From a virus: a stretch of 21,266 nt of DNA. Made by a program: the position numbers and the translations under genes. Every line of letters starts with the position of its first letter. Within the stretch, counting starts at the first letter, position 1. Below the pieces are notes generated by a model. The model was given only the letters and a program-made list of their open reading frames with translations. It did no database searches and was not told the DNA's origin. The stretch spans positions 1 through 21,266 of IMG/VR virus record IMGVR_UViG_3300034022_001554; one strand, given 5' to 3'. Positions 1 to 6,669 of the stretch are shown here, piece after piece.

Positions 1-253
1 TTTCAGAGAGAGCCTGCATAAATTGAATTGTAGTAAATAGGTTGCCGCCCGGGCAATTGATATGAATTTTAACGACATCAGACGGTCGACTATTTCGTAT
101 GTCATGAAACCACTCTATATAGTCAGTCGCGTCACCAATCTCATCTGATAGATAATATTCCTTAACTGATCCATATTCGCTTGTAAAGCAATCAGTAACG
201 CCGCCCTTTAGGAGATCTAGTAGGCCTTTATTTTGTATAGTTTGTTTATGCAT
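1..253 (-). CDS. ClpP-like serine peptidase, N-terminal part (runs off left edge)
   Basis: The first 84 residues are visible and the gene continues beyond the left edge. The visible part ends with KIHINCPGGNLFTTIQFM, which matches the ClpP/crotonase-fold segment (usually INSPGG) that forms the oxyanion region before the catalytic Ser. The Ser and His of the active site would lie outside the window, so activity cannot be judged. The ATG at 253 lies inside the last codons of the exonuclease gene, an 8-base overlap that suggests translational coupling. ClpP-like proteins in phages are sometimes prohead proteases and sometimes accessory peptidases. In a T4-like phage the head protease is normally gp21, so the role here is open. 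The family call is fairly firm; the function is inference. Confidence 0.75.
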   Translation of the reverse strand, partial: MHKQTIQNKGLLDLLKGGVTDCFTSEYGSVKEYYLSDEIGDATDYIEWFHDIRNSRPSDVVKIHINCPGGNLFTTIQFMQALSE

Positions 254-941
254 GTCCAAATAATTTTTTCGTGTTGTATTCATTTATAATTTCTAATAAA
301 TCTGTCGTCCAGGCATCTCGTTTTTGTACAAAGACCAGCGGTTCTTGATGACTTTCTACAGCCATAACAATTACACCCTGATCTACCGGAATGCCAGTGC
401 GCTCTTCGCACATAATTGCATATGCTGCCATTTGAATAAAGTAATTATTAATCTCATTGACAGTCTTTACTCGAGAGCTTGTCTTAAAATCGATTATGCT
501 CTTACGCCCATCAAACTCTGCAACAAGATCAACGCGTCCAGCCAAACCAAGGTGATCAGAGTAGAGTGGAGACTCTTGAAGATATATGTTATCAACCCTA
601 AGATCTAGAATAGGTTTTATAACATTAAACATGTCTTTTACATGTGGCATCTCGGTGTCAGAAAAATATTTTTCTTCATTGTCAATGTAACGTTCAGCGA
701 CTAGATGCAATGCAGTACCTCGCGCACATGCATGTCGTGACACTCTATTTGCTTCGGCCTCACCAACACGAGCGCGCCACTCATGCAATGCAGCTTTGCC
801 CCGAACACCAAGTACTGTAGTAATGCTAGGGTACGACTTTCCAGTTGGTGTCTTATAGACTCGCCCAGACGCAGATGTTACTGCCTCGAGATCTGAATAC
901 CCTAAATCAATTGGGGTATGGGTGAAAATCTTTCTATTCAT
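246..941 (-). CDS. PD-(D/E)XK exonuclease, MGME1/RecB-like
   Basis: A 231-residue protein with the RecB/Cas4/MGME1 form of the PD-(D/E)XK nuclease fold. Visible motifs are a conserved His in TALHLVAERY (about residue 79), the metal-binding Asp in GLAGRVDLVAEFDG (D138), the IIDFKTS core (D151 and K153), and a helix YFIQMAAYAIMCEERTG carrying the Gln-Tyr type motif. The family cuts single-stranded DNA ends in a metal-dependent way and is common in marine T4-like phages. The ATG at 941 is preferred to an upstream TTG at 956, because it overlaps the stop of the preceding gene as TAATG. It lies downstream of a small basic protein gene and overlaps the ClpP-like gene. Assignment to the nuclease superfamily is strong; the exact polarity of digestion cannot be read from sequence. 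Confidence 0.88.
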   Translation of the reverse strand: MNRKIFTHTPIDLGYSDLEAVTSASGRVYKTPTGKSYPSITTVLGVRGKAALHEWRARVGEAEANRVSRHACARGTALHLVAERYIDNEEKYFSDTEMPHVKDMFNVIKPILDLRVDNIYLQESPLYSDHLGLAGRVDLVAEFDGRKSIIDFKTSSRVKTVNEINNYFIQMAAYAIMCEERTGIPVDQGVIVMAVESHQEPLVFVQKRDAWTTDLLEIINEYNTKKLFGHA

Positions 942-1105
942 TATATGGCATCCCAATCAACAAACATTTTTTGTTGTATTTCCTTGTCTTTTCGACTGTC
1001 GTCAAAGCGACTTTTCTTATGTTTTTTGTTATTTGCCTGATCATTAATGTCATCATAATAACCATTTTGCTTTTTCTTGTCTCTATTTTTTCTGCTTCGT
1101 CCCAT
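941..1105 (-). CDS. small highly charged conserved phage protein, 54 aa
   Basis: A 54-residue gene starting MGRSRKNRDKKKQNGYYDD and ending KMFVDWDAI. It has a very basic N-terminal half (KNRDKKK, NNKKHKKSR) and an acidic-aromatic end. Its ATG at 1105 follows the stop of the zinc-ribbon gene by three bases. Its stop overlaps the ATG of the exonuclease gene as TAATG, so it fits exactly between two real genes. Similar short Lys/Arg-rich proteins sit beside DNA-processing genes in marine T4-like phages. A nucleic-acid or nuclease-partner role is possible, but only inferred from charge and position. Confidence 0.72.
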   Translation of the reverse strand: MGRSRKNRDKKKQNGYYDDINDQANNKKHKKSRFDDSRKDKEIQQKMFVDWDAI

Positions 1106-1108
1106 ACG

Positions 1109-1366
1109 TCAACGGGTTTCTATTTTAGTTTGTCTTCCACTTGCTTTTTTTACTTTATTTAATACGTCATTCCAACCAGAACCTGCTCGTTGAAGGACAG
1201 TCTTTCCTCCCTCATAAGACACCGCGAGGGAAACTACTCCCCGCTTAACACATTCCGTCTTAGAGCATTGTGGACACGGTAGAGCGATAGGAAGATCACG
1301 ATCATTCATGAATTGCGTTTCTTCCCATCGTGCGTTGCATTCAACGCAAAAGTAATCGTATCTCAT
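1109..1366 (-). CDS. FmdB-like zinc-ribbon protein
   Basis: An 85-residue protein opening with MRYDYFCVECNARWEE and a second knuckle ALPCPQCSKTECVKRG, giving a CxxC (C7, C10) and CxxC (C31, C34) zinc ribbon of the FmdB/CxxC-type regulatory family. The C-terminal half, with GGKTVLQRAGSGWNDVLNKV and a basic end, looks like a conserved phage-specific extension. It starts one base after the stop of the upstream gene and is followed after three bases by the 54-residue gene, so it belongs to one operon. Zinc binding is well supported by the Cys spacing. A regulatory role is only a family label; no DNA-binding helix is obvious. Confidence 0.75.
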   Translation of the reverse strand: MRYDYFCVECNARWEETQFMNDRDLPIALPCPQCSKTECVKRGVVSLAVSYEGGKTVLQRAGSGWNDVLNKVKKASGRQTKIETR

Positions 1367-1367
1367 A

Positions 1368-1820
1368 TTATTCTATTCCCAAATTTGGAAAAGCTTTTTT
1401 AACCAACGAAGATGTTAGTACTGGATATTTCTTATGCAGTTGTTTATCCTTCATTGCTATCAAAATTTCAGCGTCTAACGCATGCACGTTTTCAAGTAGT
1501 TTAATAAACGCTGACTCCTTTTTAACCTTATTATATGTATTGTTACCAACTAATAGCCGAACTAGTACATCAATTTGTTTTCTAAGAGGAGAATAGTTTA
1601 CGCCAGCTGGGTTTGGACTTGGTGTATACGGAGGAGCTCCCAGAGGAAGGTCAAATTTTATATCAGACCGAAATGCAGCCTGGAGTATAGTCTTTAACTC
1701 GTACGACTCGTTTTGTTGGAGAATGAGTATGCGATCTGCGGATTTTCCTGCAGCTTGTACCTTCTCAAAAATTTCAAAGGGGTGTTTTGCTTTGTTGTTT
1801 GATGCCGTTTGATGTTTCAT
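1368..1820 (-). CDS. conserved T4-like phage protein (resembles DUF6433)
   Basis: A 150-residue protein without an enzymatic motif that I recognise. The central segment, ILQAAFRSDIKFDLPLGAPP followed by YTPSPNPAGV, and the later LVRLLVGNNTYNKVKKESAF resemble a conserved family of marine T4-like phages often listed as DUF6433. The C-terminal half is helical and basic. It lies between RNase H and a zinc-ribbon protein in a DNA-metabolism operon. A late-type promoter box overlaps the end of the RNase H gene just upstream. Family membership is from memory of the sequence pattern, not from a search; the function is unknown. Confidence 0.6.
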   Translation of the reverse strand: MKHQTASNNKAKHPFEIFEKVQAAGKSADRILILQQNESYELKTILQAAFRSDIKFDLPLGAPPYTPSPNPAGVNYSPLRKQIDVLVRLLVGNNTYNKVKKESAFIKLLENVHALDAEILIAMKDKQLHKKYPVLTSSLVKKAFPNLGIE

Positions 1821-1831
1821 AATGTATGTTT

Positions 1832-2701
1832 TTATTTATGTGTAAAAAATTCTTCTGCGCAGGACATAAGCATATTGCAACGTTTTGAAATAAGATAGTT
1901 GAGTACCTTAGAATTTCCAACCCGTGGGCATTCCGAATAAGCAGTCAAGATTGCAGACTTTATATTTTCTGGTGTTTTACTAAGGTCAATTACAGTACTA
2001 TTTCGGATATAATTACGATACACAACTTCCGGAAGAACTGTTTCTAATTTACCTTCAATTGCTGCGGTGACCCACGTAGCCATCTTTGTTGAACTTAGTG
2101 GAGTTTGACGGGTGCCATCAACAAATACTGTATCAGCCGACAAGACATTTGGAATGCCATCGCCGCTATCGCCACGGAAAATATGCTCATATAGATATCG
2201 CGCGGGATCTTTATCATTTAGTAACTTTTTAGTCATTGGACTGTACTGGGAAACATTATCATACTTCTGAAGTTGAATAAAGTCTTTGTCTGCGCTGATA
2301 ATCATTACCGGCTCATGCTGTCCAAATTCCTGAGTAGACTCTACTAACGTACCAATAATATCATCCGCTTCTGCGCCTTGTACGGTTACAACTGGATAGG
2401 GCATACACTCAGTTATTTCATCGCGTACGGTATTTACAATTGTGAAAATTTCTTTCCAGTCGAGGTCAGATGCCTCGCGACTTTTCTTACGTGATGCCTT
2501 ATATTGTGGGTAATAGTCTTTGCGCCAACTACCACCATCACAGGCTATAACCATATGACCATACTTTTCTCGATACTTGAGATTATACATTCTCAGCGAG
2601 TTTAAGATAATATGTCGCATAAAGTCTTCAGTGATTTTCCCAGGTCGTGATTGAGAAAATACCGCGGAGATTGCGATTCCAGAATAGTCGATTAGTAGCA
2701 T
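1832..2701 (-). CDS. rnh: T4-type RNase H / 5'-3' flap exonuclease
   Basis: A 289-residue protein of the FEN/T4 RNase H family, which removes RNA primers and flaps from the lagging strand. Visible metal-binding acidic motifs are MLLIDYSG (D5), VIACDGG (D55), VQGAEADDIIG (E111, D113, D114) and IISADKDFIQL (D138, D140). The RGDSGDGIPNVLS segment matches the helix-hairpin-like DNA-binding region. The basic stretch YKASRKKSR fits the helical arch. The ATG at 2701 is chosen over a TTG at 2716 because it starts directly at the family N-terminus. A possible sigma70-like promoter fills the gap to the upstream gene. The length is close to T4 RNase H, about 305 residues. It would act with the gp41 helicase encoded at the right end of this window. 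Confidence 0.9.
   Translation of the reverse strand: MLLIDYSGIAISAVFSQSRPGKITEDFMRHIILNSLRMYNLKYREKYGHMVIACDGGSWRKDYYPQYKASRKKSREASDLDWKEIFTIVNTVRDEITECMPYPVVTVQGAEADDIIGTLVESTQEFGQHEPVMIISADKDFIQLQKYDNVSQYSPMTKKLLNDKDPARYLYEHIFRGDSGDGIPNVLSADTVFVDGTRQTPLSSTKMATWVTAAIEGKLETVLPEVVYRNYIRNSTVIDLSKTPENIKSAILTAYSECPRVGNSKVLNYLISKRCNMLMSCAEEFFTHK
1833..1840 (-). promoter_or_regulatory. late promoter-like box CATAAATA
   Basis: CATAAATA on the minus strand matches the T4 late consensus TATAAATA at 7 of 8 positions. It lies 12 bases before the ATG at 1820 and overlaps the stop codon of the RNase H gene. Confidence 0.4.
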
Positions 2702-2707
2702 AATGTG

Positions 2708-2736
2708 ATTATACAATATAGTGACTTAAATGTACA
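2708..2736 (-). promoter_or_regulatory. possible sigma70-like promoter upstream of RNase H
   Basis: On the minus strand TGTACA (2731-2736) is followed by a 17-base spacer and a perfect TATAAT (2708-2713), six bases before the ATG at 2701. This would give an almost leaderless transcript. The -35 match is only 4 of 6, so this is a tentative call. Confidence 0.35.
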
Positions 2737-3168
2737 CTACTTTTTCCATAAAACTTTAACATGAGCGCTGTGTATTTTTACACCAATAAATTCGTTGTAA
2801 AAATCATCAGTTAGCAACACTTCCCTATCAAACTGTTCCTTTGCTTCCATATAAGACAACTCGCCTTTAGACTTGCCAAGATATATTATTCGACGAATAA
2901 AGTCTGATTTGCGAAACTCTACAAGCTCCTTTACTTTTTCGCTGCTACCATAGTATTTTTCCCAGTCGCTCTGTACACACTTTTTTCTTTTGCGAGTTTT
3001 GCCTTTTAGTGGAGCTAGTTTTTTCACACTAGATATTAGTTTTTTTCCGATATATTTTTTACCATTTAGGCTATCAGTTATTTCATACACAAACCCAATG
3101 TATCCTTCATCAATTTTATCTTGGGCAAGTTCACGAGTAAATGGAAGTTCATTGTATAACCAAGTCAT
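2737..3168 (-). CDS. GIY-YIG-like putative nuclease
   Basis: A 143-residue protein with GFVYEITDSLNGKKYIGKK at residues 25-43. This matches the first two strands of the GIY-YIG nuclease fold, with GFVY in place of GIY and YIG intact. Downstream are a basic stretch (KGKTRKRKK), DWEKYYGSS, and EAKEQFDREVLL, which could supply the catalytic Arg/Glu region. Similar single-domain proteins are a conserved T4-like phage family. It is not the same as T4 DenA in sequence. It is free-standing within the operon, and neither flanking gene is interrupted, so a selfish homing role is not evident. Fold assignment is moderately sure; substrate and activity are unknown. Confidence 0.65.
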   Translation of the reverse strand: MTWLYNELPFTRELAQDKIDEGYIGFVYEITDSLNGKKYIGKKLISSVKKLAPLKGKTRKRKKCVQSDWEKYYGSSEKVKELVEFRKSDFIRRIIYLGKSKGELSYMEAKEQFDREVLLTDDFYNEFIGVKIHSAHVKVLWKK

Positions 3169-3178
3169 AATCTATATA

Positions 3179-3379
3179 TCAGAGGTCATCAGCACTAGAG
3201 TCGTCTTCTGTTCCATAGGCTCGATGGGTTCCGCAGAATGGGCAATATTCTGGGTATAACTCCTCAGGCTCTAGATCTTCAAAATCTTCTTCGTCGTCAC
3301 AATAATATTTATCAGTTTCGTCGTCCCAAGAGACTTCATAGACATATTTGCATTTGGGGCATCGATTATTTTCTATCAT
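3179..3379 (-). CDS. small acidic zinc-ribbon protein
   Basis: A 66-residue protein with two Cys pairs: NRCPKCKY near the N-terminus (C7, C10) and EYCPFCGTH (C46, C49). An extremely acidic linker (DDEEDFEDLEPEELYPE) separates them, and the tail is also acidic. The arrangement is a split zinc ribbon of rubredoxin or CxxC type. The acidity argues against direct DNA binding and suggests a protein-interaction or adaptor role, which is inference. The ATG at 3379 is preceded nine bases earlier by a late-type box GATAAATA that overlaps the stop of the small membrane protein gene. Confidence 0.7.
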   Translation of the reverse strand: MIENNRCPKCKYVYEVSWDDETDKYYCDDEEDFEDLEPEELYPEYCPFCGTHRAYGTEDDSSADDL

Positions 3380-3388
3380 GAGTATTGT

Positions 3389-3396
3389 TATTTATC
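3389..3396 (-). promoter_or_regulatory. late promoter-like box GATAAATA
   Basis: This box matches TATAAATA at 7 of 8 positions on the minus strand. It lies 9 bases before the ATG at 3379 and overlaps the TGA of the preceding gene. Confidence 0.4.
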
Positions 3397-3580
3397 AATT
3401 AAAATTTTCATCGTTGCATTCGCCACGCCTTTCAAAATAGCAACATATTGCCGCGATGGGCCAAAATACCAACAGTAAAAGCGCTGATACTATCATGAAT
3501 ATTGCTACGAATGGTATTACTACAAACATACCAAGGGCATACCAAAAAGGTGGAAGTTTTATACAGTTTTTACCCCTCAC
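3395..3580 (-). CDS. small single-pass membrane protein
   Basis: A 61-residue protein with a long hydrophobic span from about residue 11 to 47 (FWYALGMFVVIPFVAIFMIV and onward). It could be one long or two short transmembrane helices, with a short basic N-terminus and a charged tail (FERRGECNDENFN). The start is a GTG at 3580 that overlaps the end of nrdA by 11 bases, with no clear ribosome-binding site, so the true start is uncertain. An internal ATG at about residue 18 would cut into the membrane span. No holin or antiholin motif is diagnostic. Its position directly after nrdA, inside an operon, supports a real gene; the function is unknown. Confidence 0.55.
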   Translation of the reverse strand: MRGKNCIKLPPFWYALGMFVVIPFVAIFMIVSALLLLVFWPIAAICCYFERRGECNDENFN

Positions 3581-5225
3581 ATGTGCTACAAGTTAGGATT
3601 GAACGAGCAAGTTCCTGAGAAGGGTTTGCACTGCGTTGATAGTATAATGACTTGATGCCTTGTTGCCAAGCAAAGATCATCAATTCGCTGACTTCCTTGG
3701 GTTTAGTGTTGGGTGGGATCATTACGTTGAGCGACTGTCCCTGATCAATAAACTTCTGACGAGCTGCTGCCTGAATAACAATCTCTTTTTGAGAGATTTC
3801 GCCAAATGTTTTAAAGACATCCTTCTCGTCCTGAGTCAAAAATTCTAGATGTTGAACAGAACCGCCATGAGATAACACATCTTTCCATACCTCAAGTGTA
3901 TCTTGACCCTTGCTCTTAAGAAGCTTAGAGAGGTAAGGATTTTTAAAGGTAAATTTGCCCTTGGCAAGGTCCTTGGTAAAGTAATTGCTGTTAAGCGGCT
4001 CAATCGAGGGCGACACTTGTCCGAGGATAAATGAACTTGAGGTTGTAGGTGCCACGGCCAAAGTCGTGCTATTACGACGGTTGTATCCAACTAATAATGG
4101 AGGTTCTCCGTACATCGTTGCCATCTGGGTAGAGGCGTCGTCGCTCTCACTGCGAAGAGACGAAAAGATTTCAGTATTGAGCAGTTTGGCTTCCATTGAT
4201 TCAAACGCGATCATCTTACTTTGCAGCAATGAGTGCCAACCGAGGACACCAATTCCGATGGCGCGCTGATTGATTGCGAACTTTCTCGGCGAATCCATAA
4301 AGGGAATATCGGCGGTCTTATCAATAAACTCAGTAATCACTGAATCCAAGAAAAGGTTAAGCGTCACGACGGCGTCAGTGTCTTTTAATTCATCCCACCG
4401 CTCAAGGTTAATCGATGAAAGACAGCAAACAAACGATTCGTCGGTCGCATTTGACAAAAAGATCTCGGTGCAAAGATTACTATGATTAATCTTGAGCCCT
4501 TTGTCCTTGTAAACCTGGGGAGCTGCGTTGTTGGCAGTATCAGTGAAAAACAAGTATGGATAACCAGATTCGAAACGCTTCTTGATGACCTGACCCCAGA
4601 TCTTACGCTTGTCTTTATCGCCTCCAAGCATACTATTCATCCAATCATCCGTGATAGTAACTCCGATCGATAGGTCCTGAATCGAGTTGCCTTCTCCGCG
4701 AATCTTCAAGAATTCCTCGATGTCTCCATGATCGATTGGCAGATAAGCCGCGAATGATCCTCGCCGAACGTTGCCTTGCGAGACAACATTCATTAGCTTG
4801 TCATAAAGTTCCATAAAATGGACTGATCCAGTAGATGTTCCGCCTGTCGAGATAGGTGCTCCACGACTACGCAAAGCGCCAAAATATGCTGAGGTGCCAC
4901 CACCCGATTTGGTCATCATTCCAATTTCGGCAAGCTTATTGCCTACAATTTCCTCAAGGCGATCGTCAATGTAAGAGCCAAAACAAGAGATTGGCAAACC
5001 ACGCTCACGGCCAAAGTTACTCCAGACTGGTGAAGATAGTGAGAAGAATCCCCGATGCATATAAGATTCAAACTTATCTGCAAATCCAGGAATCTGCAAA
5101 TATCGTTCCGCTGCCTCAGCAATGTCTCGAATTCGCTGTTCTGGTGTTTCTCCCTCAATTAAATATCCACGCTCTAAAAATTTTTGCGAGTCCTTGTTTA
5201 GCCAATAAATTTCCTTGTTACTCAT
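3570..5225 (-). CDS. nrdA: class Ia ribonucleotide reductase large subunit (short form)
   Basis: A 551-residue R1 subunit that reduces ribonucleotides to deoxyribonucleotides together with NrdB. All catalytic landmarks are visible: C81 (PISCFGSY), the NLCTE triad N250/C252/E254, the second redox Cys in SFVCCLSSINL (C267 or C268), the paired Tyr of the radical path Y528/Y529 (SLYYQRS), and the C-terminal relay pair CSTC (C546, C549). It is much shorter than E. coli NrdA (761 residues). The N-terminal ATP-cone is absent, since the protein starts close to the core barrel, so dATP feedback inhibition through that domain is not expected. It lies downstream of nrdB; T4 has the reverse order. The gene is complete, with no intein. 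Confidence 0.95.
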   Translation of the reverse strand: MSNKEIYWLNKDSQKFLERGYLIEGETPEQRIRDIAEAAERYLQIPGFADKFESYMHRGFFSLSSPVWSNFGRERGLPISCFGSYIDDRLEEIVGNKLAEIGMMTKSGGGTSAYFGALRSRGAPISTGGTSTGSVHFMELYDKLMNVVSQGNVRRGSFAAYLPIDHGDIEEFLKIRGEGNSIQDLSIGVTITDDWMNSMLGGDKDKRKIWGQVIKKRFESGYPYLFFTDTANNAAPQVYKDKGLKINHSNLCTEIFLSNATDESFVCCLSSINLERWDELKDTDAVVTLNLFLDSVITEFIDKTADIPFMDSPRKFAINQRAIGIGVLGWHSLLQSKMIAFESMEAKLLNTEIFSSLRSESDDASTQMATMYGEPPLLVGYNRRNSTTLAVAPTTSSSFILGQVSPSIEPLNSNYFTKDLAKGKFTFKNPYLSKLLKSKGQDTLEVWKDVLSHGGSVQHLEFLTQDEKDVFKTFGEISQKEIVIQAAARQKFIDQGQSLNVMIPPNTKPKEVSELMIFAWQQGIKSLYYQRSANPSQELARSILTCSTCEG

Positions 5226-5241
5226 AATCTAAAGTTATATA

Positions 5242-5295
5242 TCATTTTTCTAAAGCCAATTTTGCAGCCTTCCGACGAGCCCATGCTTCACTCAT
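5242..5295 (-). CDS. possible 17-residue peptide between nrdB and nrdA
   Basis: In the 79-base gap between nrdB and nrdA a short frame runs ATG to TGA, encoding MSEAWARRKAAKLALEK. The ATG comes nine bases after the nrdB stop, behind an A-rich run, without a clear Shine-Dalgarno. The peptide is a plausible amphipathic basic helix. It may be a real micro-peptide, a coupling leader for nrdA, or chance. Confidence 0.22.
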   Translation of the reverse strand: MSEAWARRKAAKLALEK

Positions 5296-5304
5296 TTTTT
5301 TTAC

Positions 5305-6303
5305 TCAATCACCAAATATTGAATCTTCGTCAAAACATTGATTTTTCTTAGAATATTCTACTGGTCTCGACGAGAAAAAATCCGTCATATTGTTTCCAAG
5401 TAGCTCTTCATCAAACCAGACAGTCTTTGATAGCAATGTTTGATCTATATCTACAAATGGTGCTGGCATCGAGATTTGTTTCATGGACTCGTTGATACGA
5501 TTCTTAATAAACTCCTTTAGGATAGGTGCTGACAAGGATTTTTCATCAATTCCATTTACCATCCAATCCACAATCTTACTCTCGGCAGAAAAAGCTTCTT
5601 GCGCTGCATCAGCAATACGCTTCTCAAGTTCCTCATCAAACAACTCGGGATGCTCTTGGCGAATGGTATTAATAATTTGAACGCCAACCAATGCATGAAT
5701 GTTTTCTTCGTTACGAGTATATTTTACCTGCTGATCAGTATCCTTCATAACATTCTTAAAACGAGCAAAGTGATTGATTACATAGAACTGCGAAAAGAGC
5801 GAAACATTTTCAACAAAGAGCGTAAAGAGGATGATCGCATACAGATACTGCTTTTTAGAATCCTTATAGAAGCGATGGGTGTATTTGCGAAGGTACTTGA
5901 CTCGTCCTTGAATCCATTCAAGCTTAAGGTTTTCCTCGAAAATATCCTCTAATTCTAGGACCGAGAGAAGGCGCTCATATGCATTGTTATGAATTACCTC
6001 AGTGTTTGCCATAACATAACCAAGATCCTGAAGGGCAGGATGTGGTAGGTTCTCCCCAAGTTTAGCCCAAAACGTTTTTACCGCAACCTCAATTTGTCCA
6101 ATGGCCGAGAGGGTACGCACAACGATTTCGCGCTCCTGATCGTTAAGTTCTACCTTAAACTGTTGAACGTCACTCTTAAAATTGAATTCTTTGTCGGTCC
6201 AAAAACCATTGTGCATTGCCTCAATGAACTGTTCTGTCCATGGATAATAGTTAGGTTTACGACTTATTTGTTCTTCAAAGATGCTGTGTTGTGTGGTATT
6301 CAT
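5305..6303 (-). CDS. nrdB: class Ia ribonucleotide reductase small subunit
   Basis: A 332-residue R2 ferritin-like protein that makes the tyrosyl radical needed by NrdA. Metal ligands can be placed as E72 (GQIEVAVKTFW), E102 and H105 (NTEVIHNNAY), E165 (FVENVSLF), E200 and H203 (NEENIHAL). The radical Tyr is Y109, four residues after H105 as in E. coli (H118, Y122). The first ligand is Glu rather than the Asp of E. coli and T4, which places it with R2 sequences carrying a QIEVAVKTFW helix. The C-terminal tail ending SIFGD is the expected docking peptide for NrdA. It is first in its operon, directly after a terminator and a sigma70-like promoter. Confidence 0.95.
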   Translation of the reverse strand: MNTTQHSIFEEQISRKPNYYPWTEQFIEAMHNGFWTDKEFNFKSDVQQFKVELNDQEREIVVRTLSAIGQIEVAVKTFWAKLGENLPHPALQDLGYVMANTEVIHNNAYERLLSVLELEDIFEENLKLEWIQGRVKYLRKYTHRFYKDSKKQYLYAIILFTLFVENVSLFSQFYVINHFARFKNVMKDTDQQVKYTRNEENIHALVGVQIINTIRQEHPELFDEELEKRIADAAQEAFSAESKIVDWMVNGIDEKSLSAPILKEFIKNRINESMKQISMPAPFVDIDQTLLSKTVWFDEELLGNNMTDFFSSRPVEYSKKNQCFDEDSIFGD

Positions 6304-6337
6304 ATTGGAAAATGTTTATGCTATGTAGCATATATGT

Positions 6338-6365
6338 ATTATATACAAAAAAGGTGAAGTGTAAA
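6338..6365 (-). promoter_or_regulatory. sigma70-like promoter for nrdB-nrdA
   Basis: On the minus strand TTTACA (6360-6365) and a perfect TATAAT (6338-6343) are 16 bases apart, 35 bases before the nrdB ATG. The -35 lies inside the distal arm of the preceding terminator. This fits expression of nrdBA by host-type RNA polymerase early in infection. Confidence 0.6.
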
Positions 6366-6381
6366 TCTTTTTTTACACTTC
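6347..6381 (-). terminator. intrinsic terminator after the upstream gene
   Basis: Perfect 10-base arms GAAGTGTAAA and TTTACACTTC (6356-6365 and 6372-6381) enclose a 6-base loop. On the minus strand they are followed by ACC and six T (6347-6352). The first arm contains the stop codon of the 98-residue gene. It ends the middle-block transcript just before nrdB. Confidence 0.75.
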
Positions 6382-6669
6382 GTGTGATTCATTCATAGCA
6401 CGTTTACGTATACTACGAAGTGCACCATTTGTAGAGTCACGTAGCACAATTGTGTGTTTGCTATTATTTTTAGCATAACTATACAGCGCCCTTTGTTGCT
6501 CATCTTCCATATTTAGATACTTACTCCAACGTTCAAATTTATTTCGTCCCGTTTCGAAGCGCCTAAAAATATCAGTGGGTACATTAAACAGTCTCCACGT
6601 CGCTCCACTTTTAGGATAGTCTGACGCTGGCATTGCAACGTCACCAGTAACTACTTCTTCATTTTTCAT
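6373..6669 (-). CDS. conserved phage protein of unknown function, 98 aa
   Basis: A 98-residue protein with an unremarkable N-terminus followed by a conserved-looking core: TWRLFNVPTDIFRRFETGRN, then KFERWSKYLNMEDEQQRALY, and a basic end NGALRSIRKRAMNES. The composition suggests a compact helical protein able to bind nucleic acid. I recall similar proteins in marine T4-like phages but know no function. Its ATG overlaps the stop of the 194-residue gene as ATGA. Its stop is embedded in the terminator hairpin, so it is the last gene of that transcript. Confidence 0.68.
   Translation of the reverse strand: MKNEEVVTGDVAMPASDYPKSGATWRLFNVPTDIFRRFETGRNKFERWSKYLNMEDEQQRALYSYAKNNSKHTIVLRDSTNGALRSIRKRAMNESHEV

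Noticed and set aside
942-956. Upstream TTG start for the exonuclease (956), and likewise TTG at 2716 for RNase H
   Set aside because: The ATGs at 941 and 2701 start at the family N-termini, and the first overlaps the previous stop as TAATG.
2737-3168. GIY-YIG gene as a second homing endonuclease disrupting a gene
   Set aside because: Both flanking genes are complete, and the protein looks like a conserved resident phage family, so there is no sign of invasion.
3845-4090. Open frames on both strands within nrdA (for example 3845-4090, 3985-4269, 4856-5227)
   Set aside because: They are shadows of a protein with all RNR motifs, have no starts with supporting signals, and have low-complexity or odd composition.
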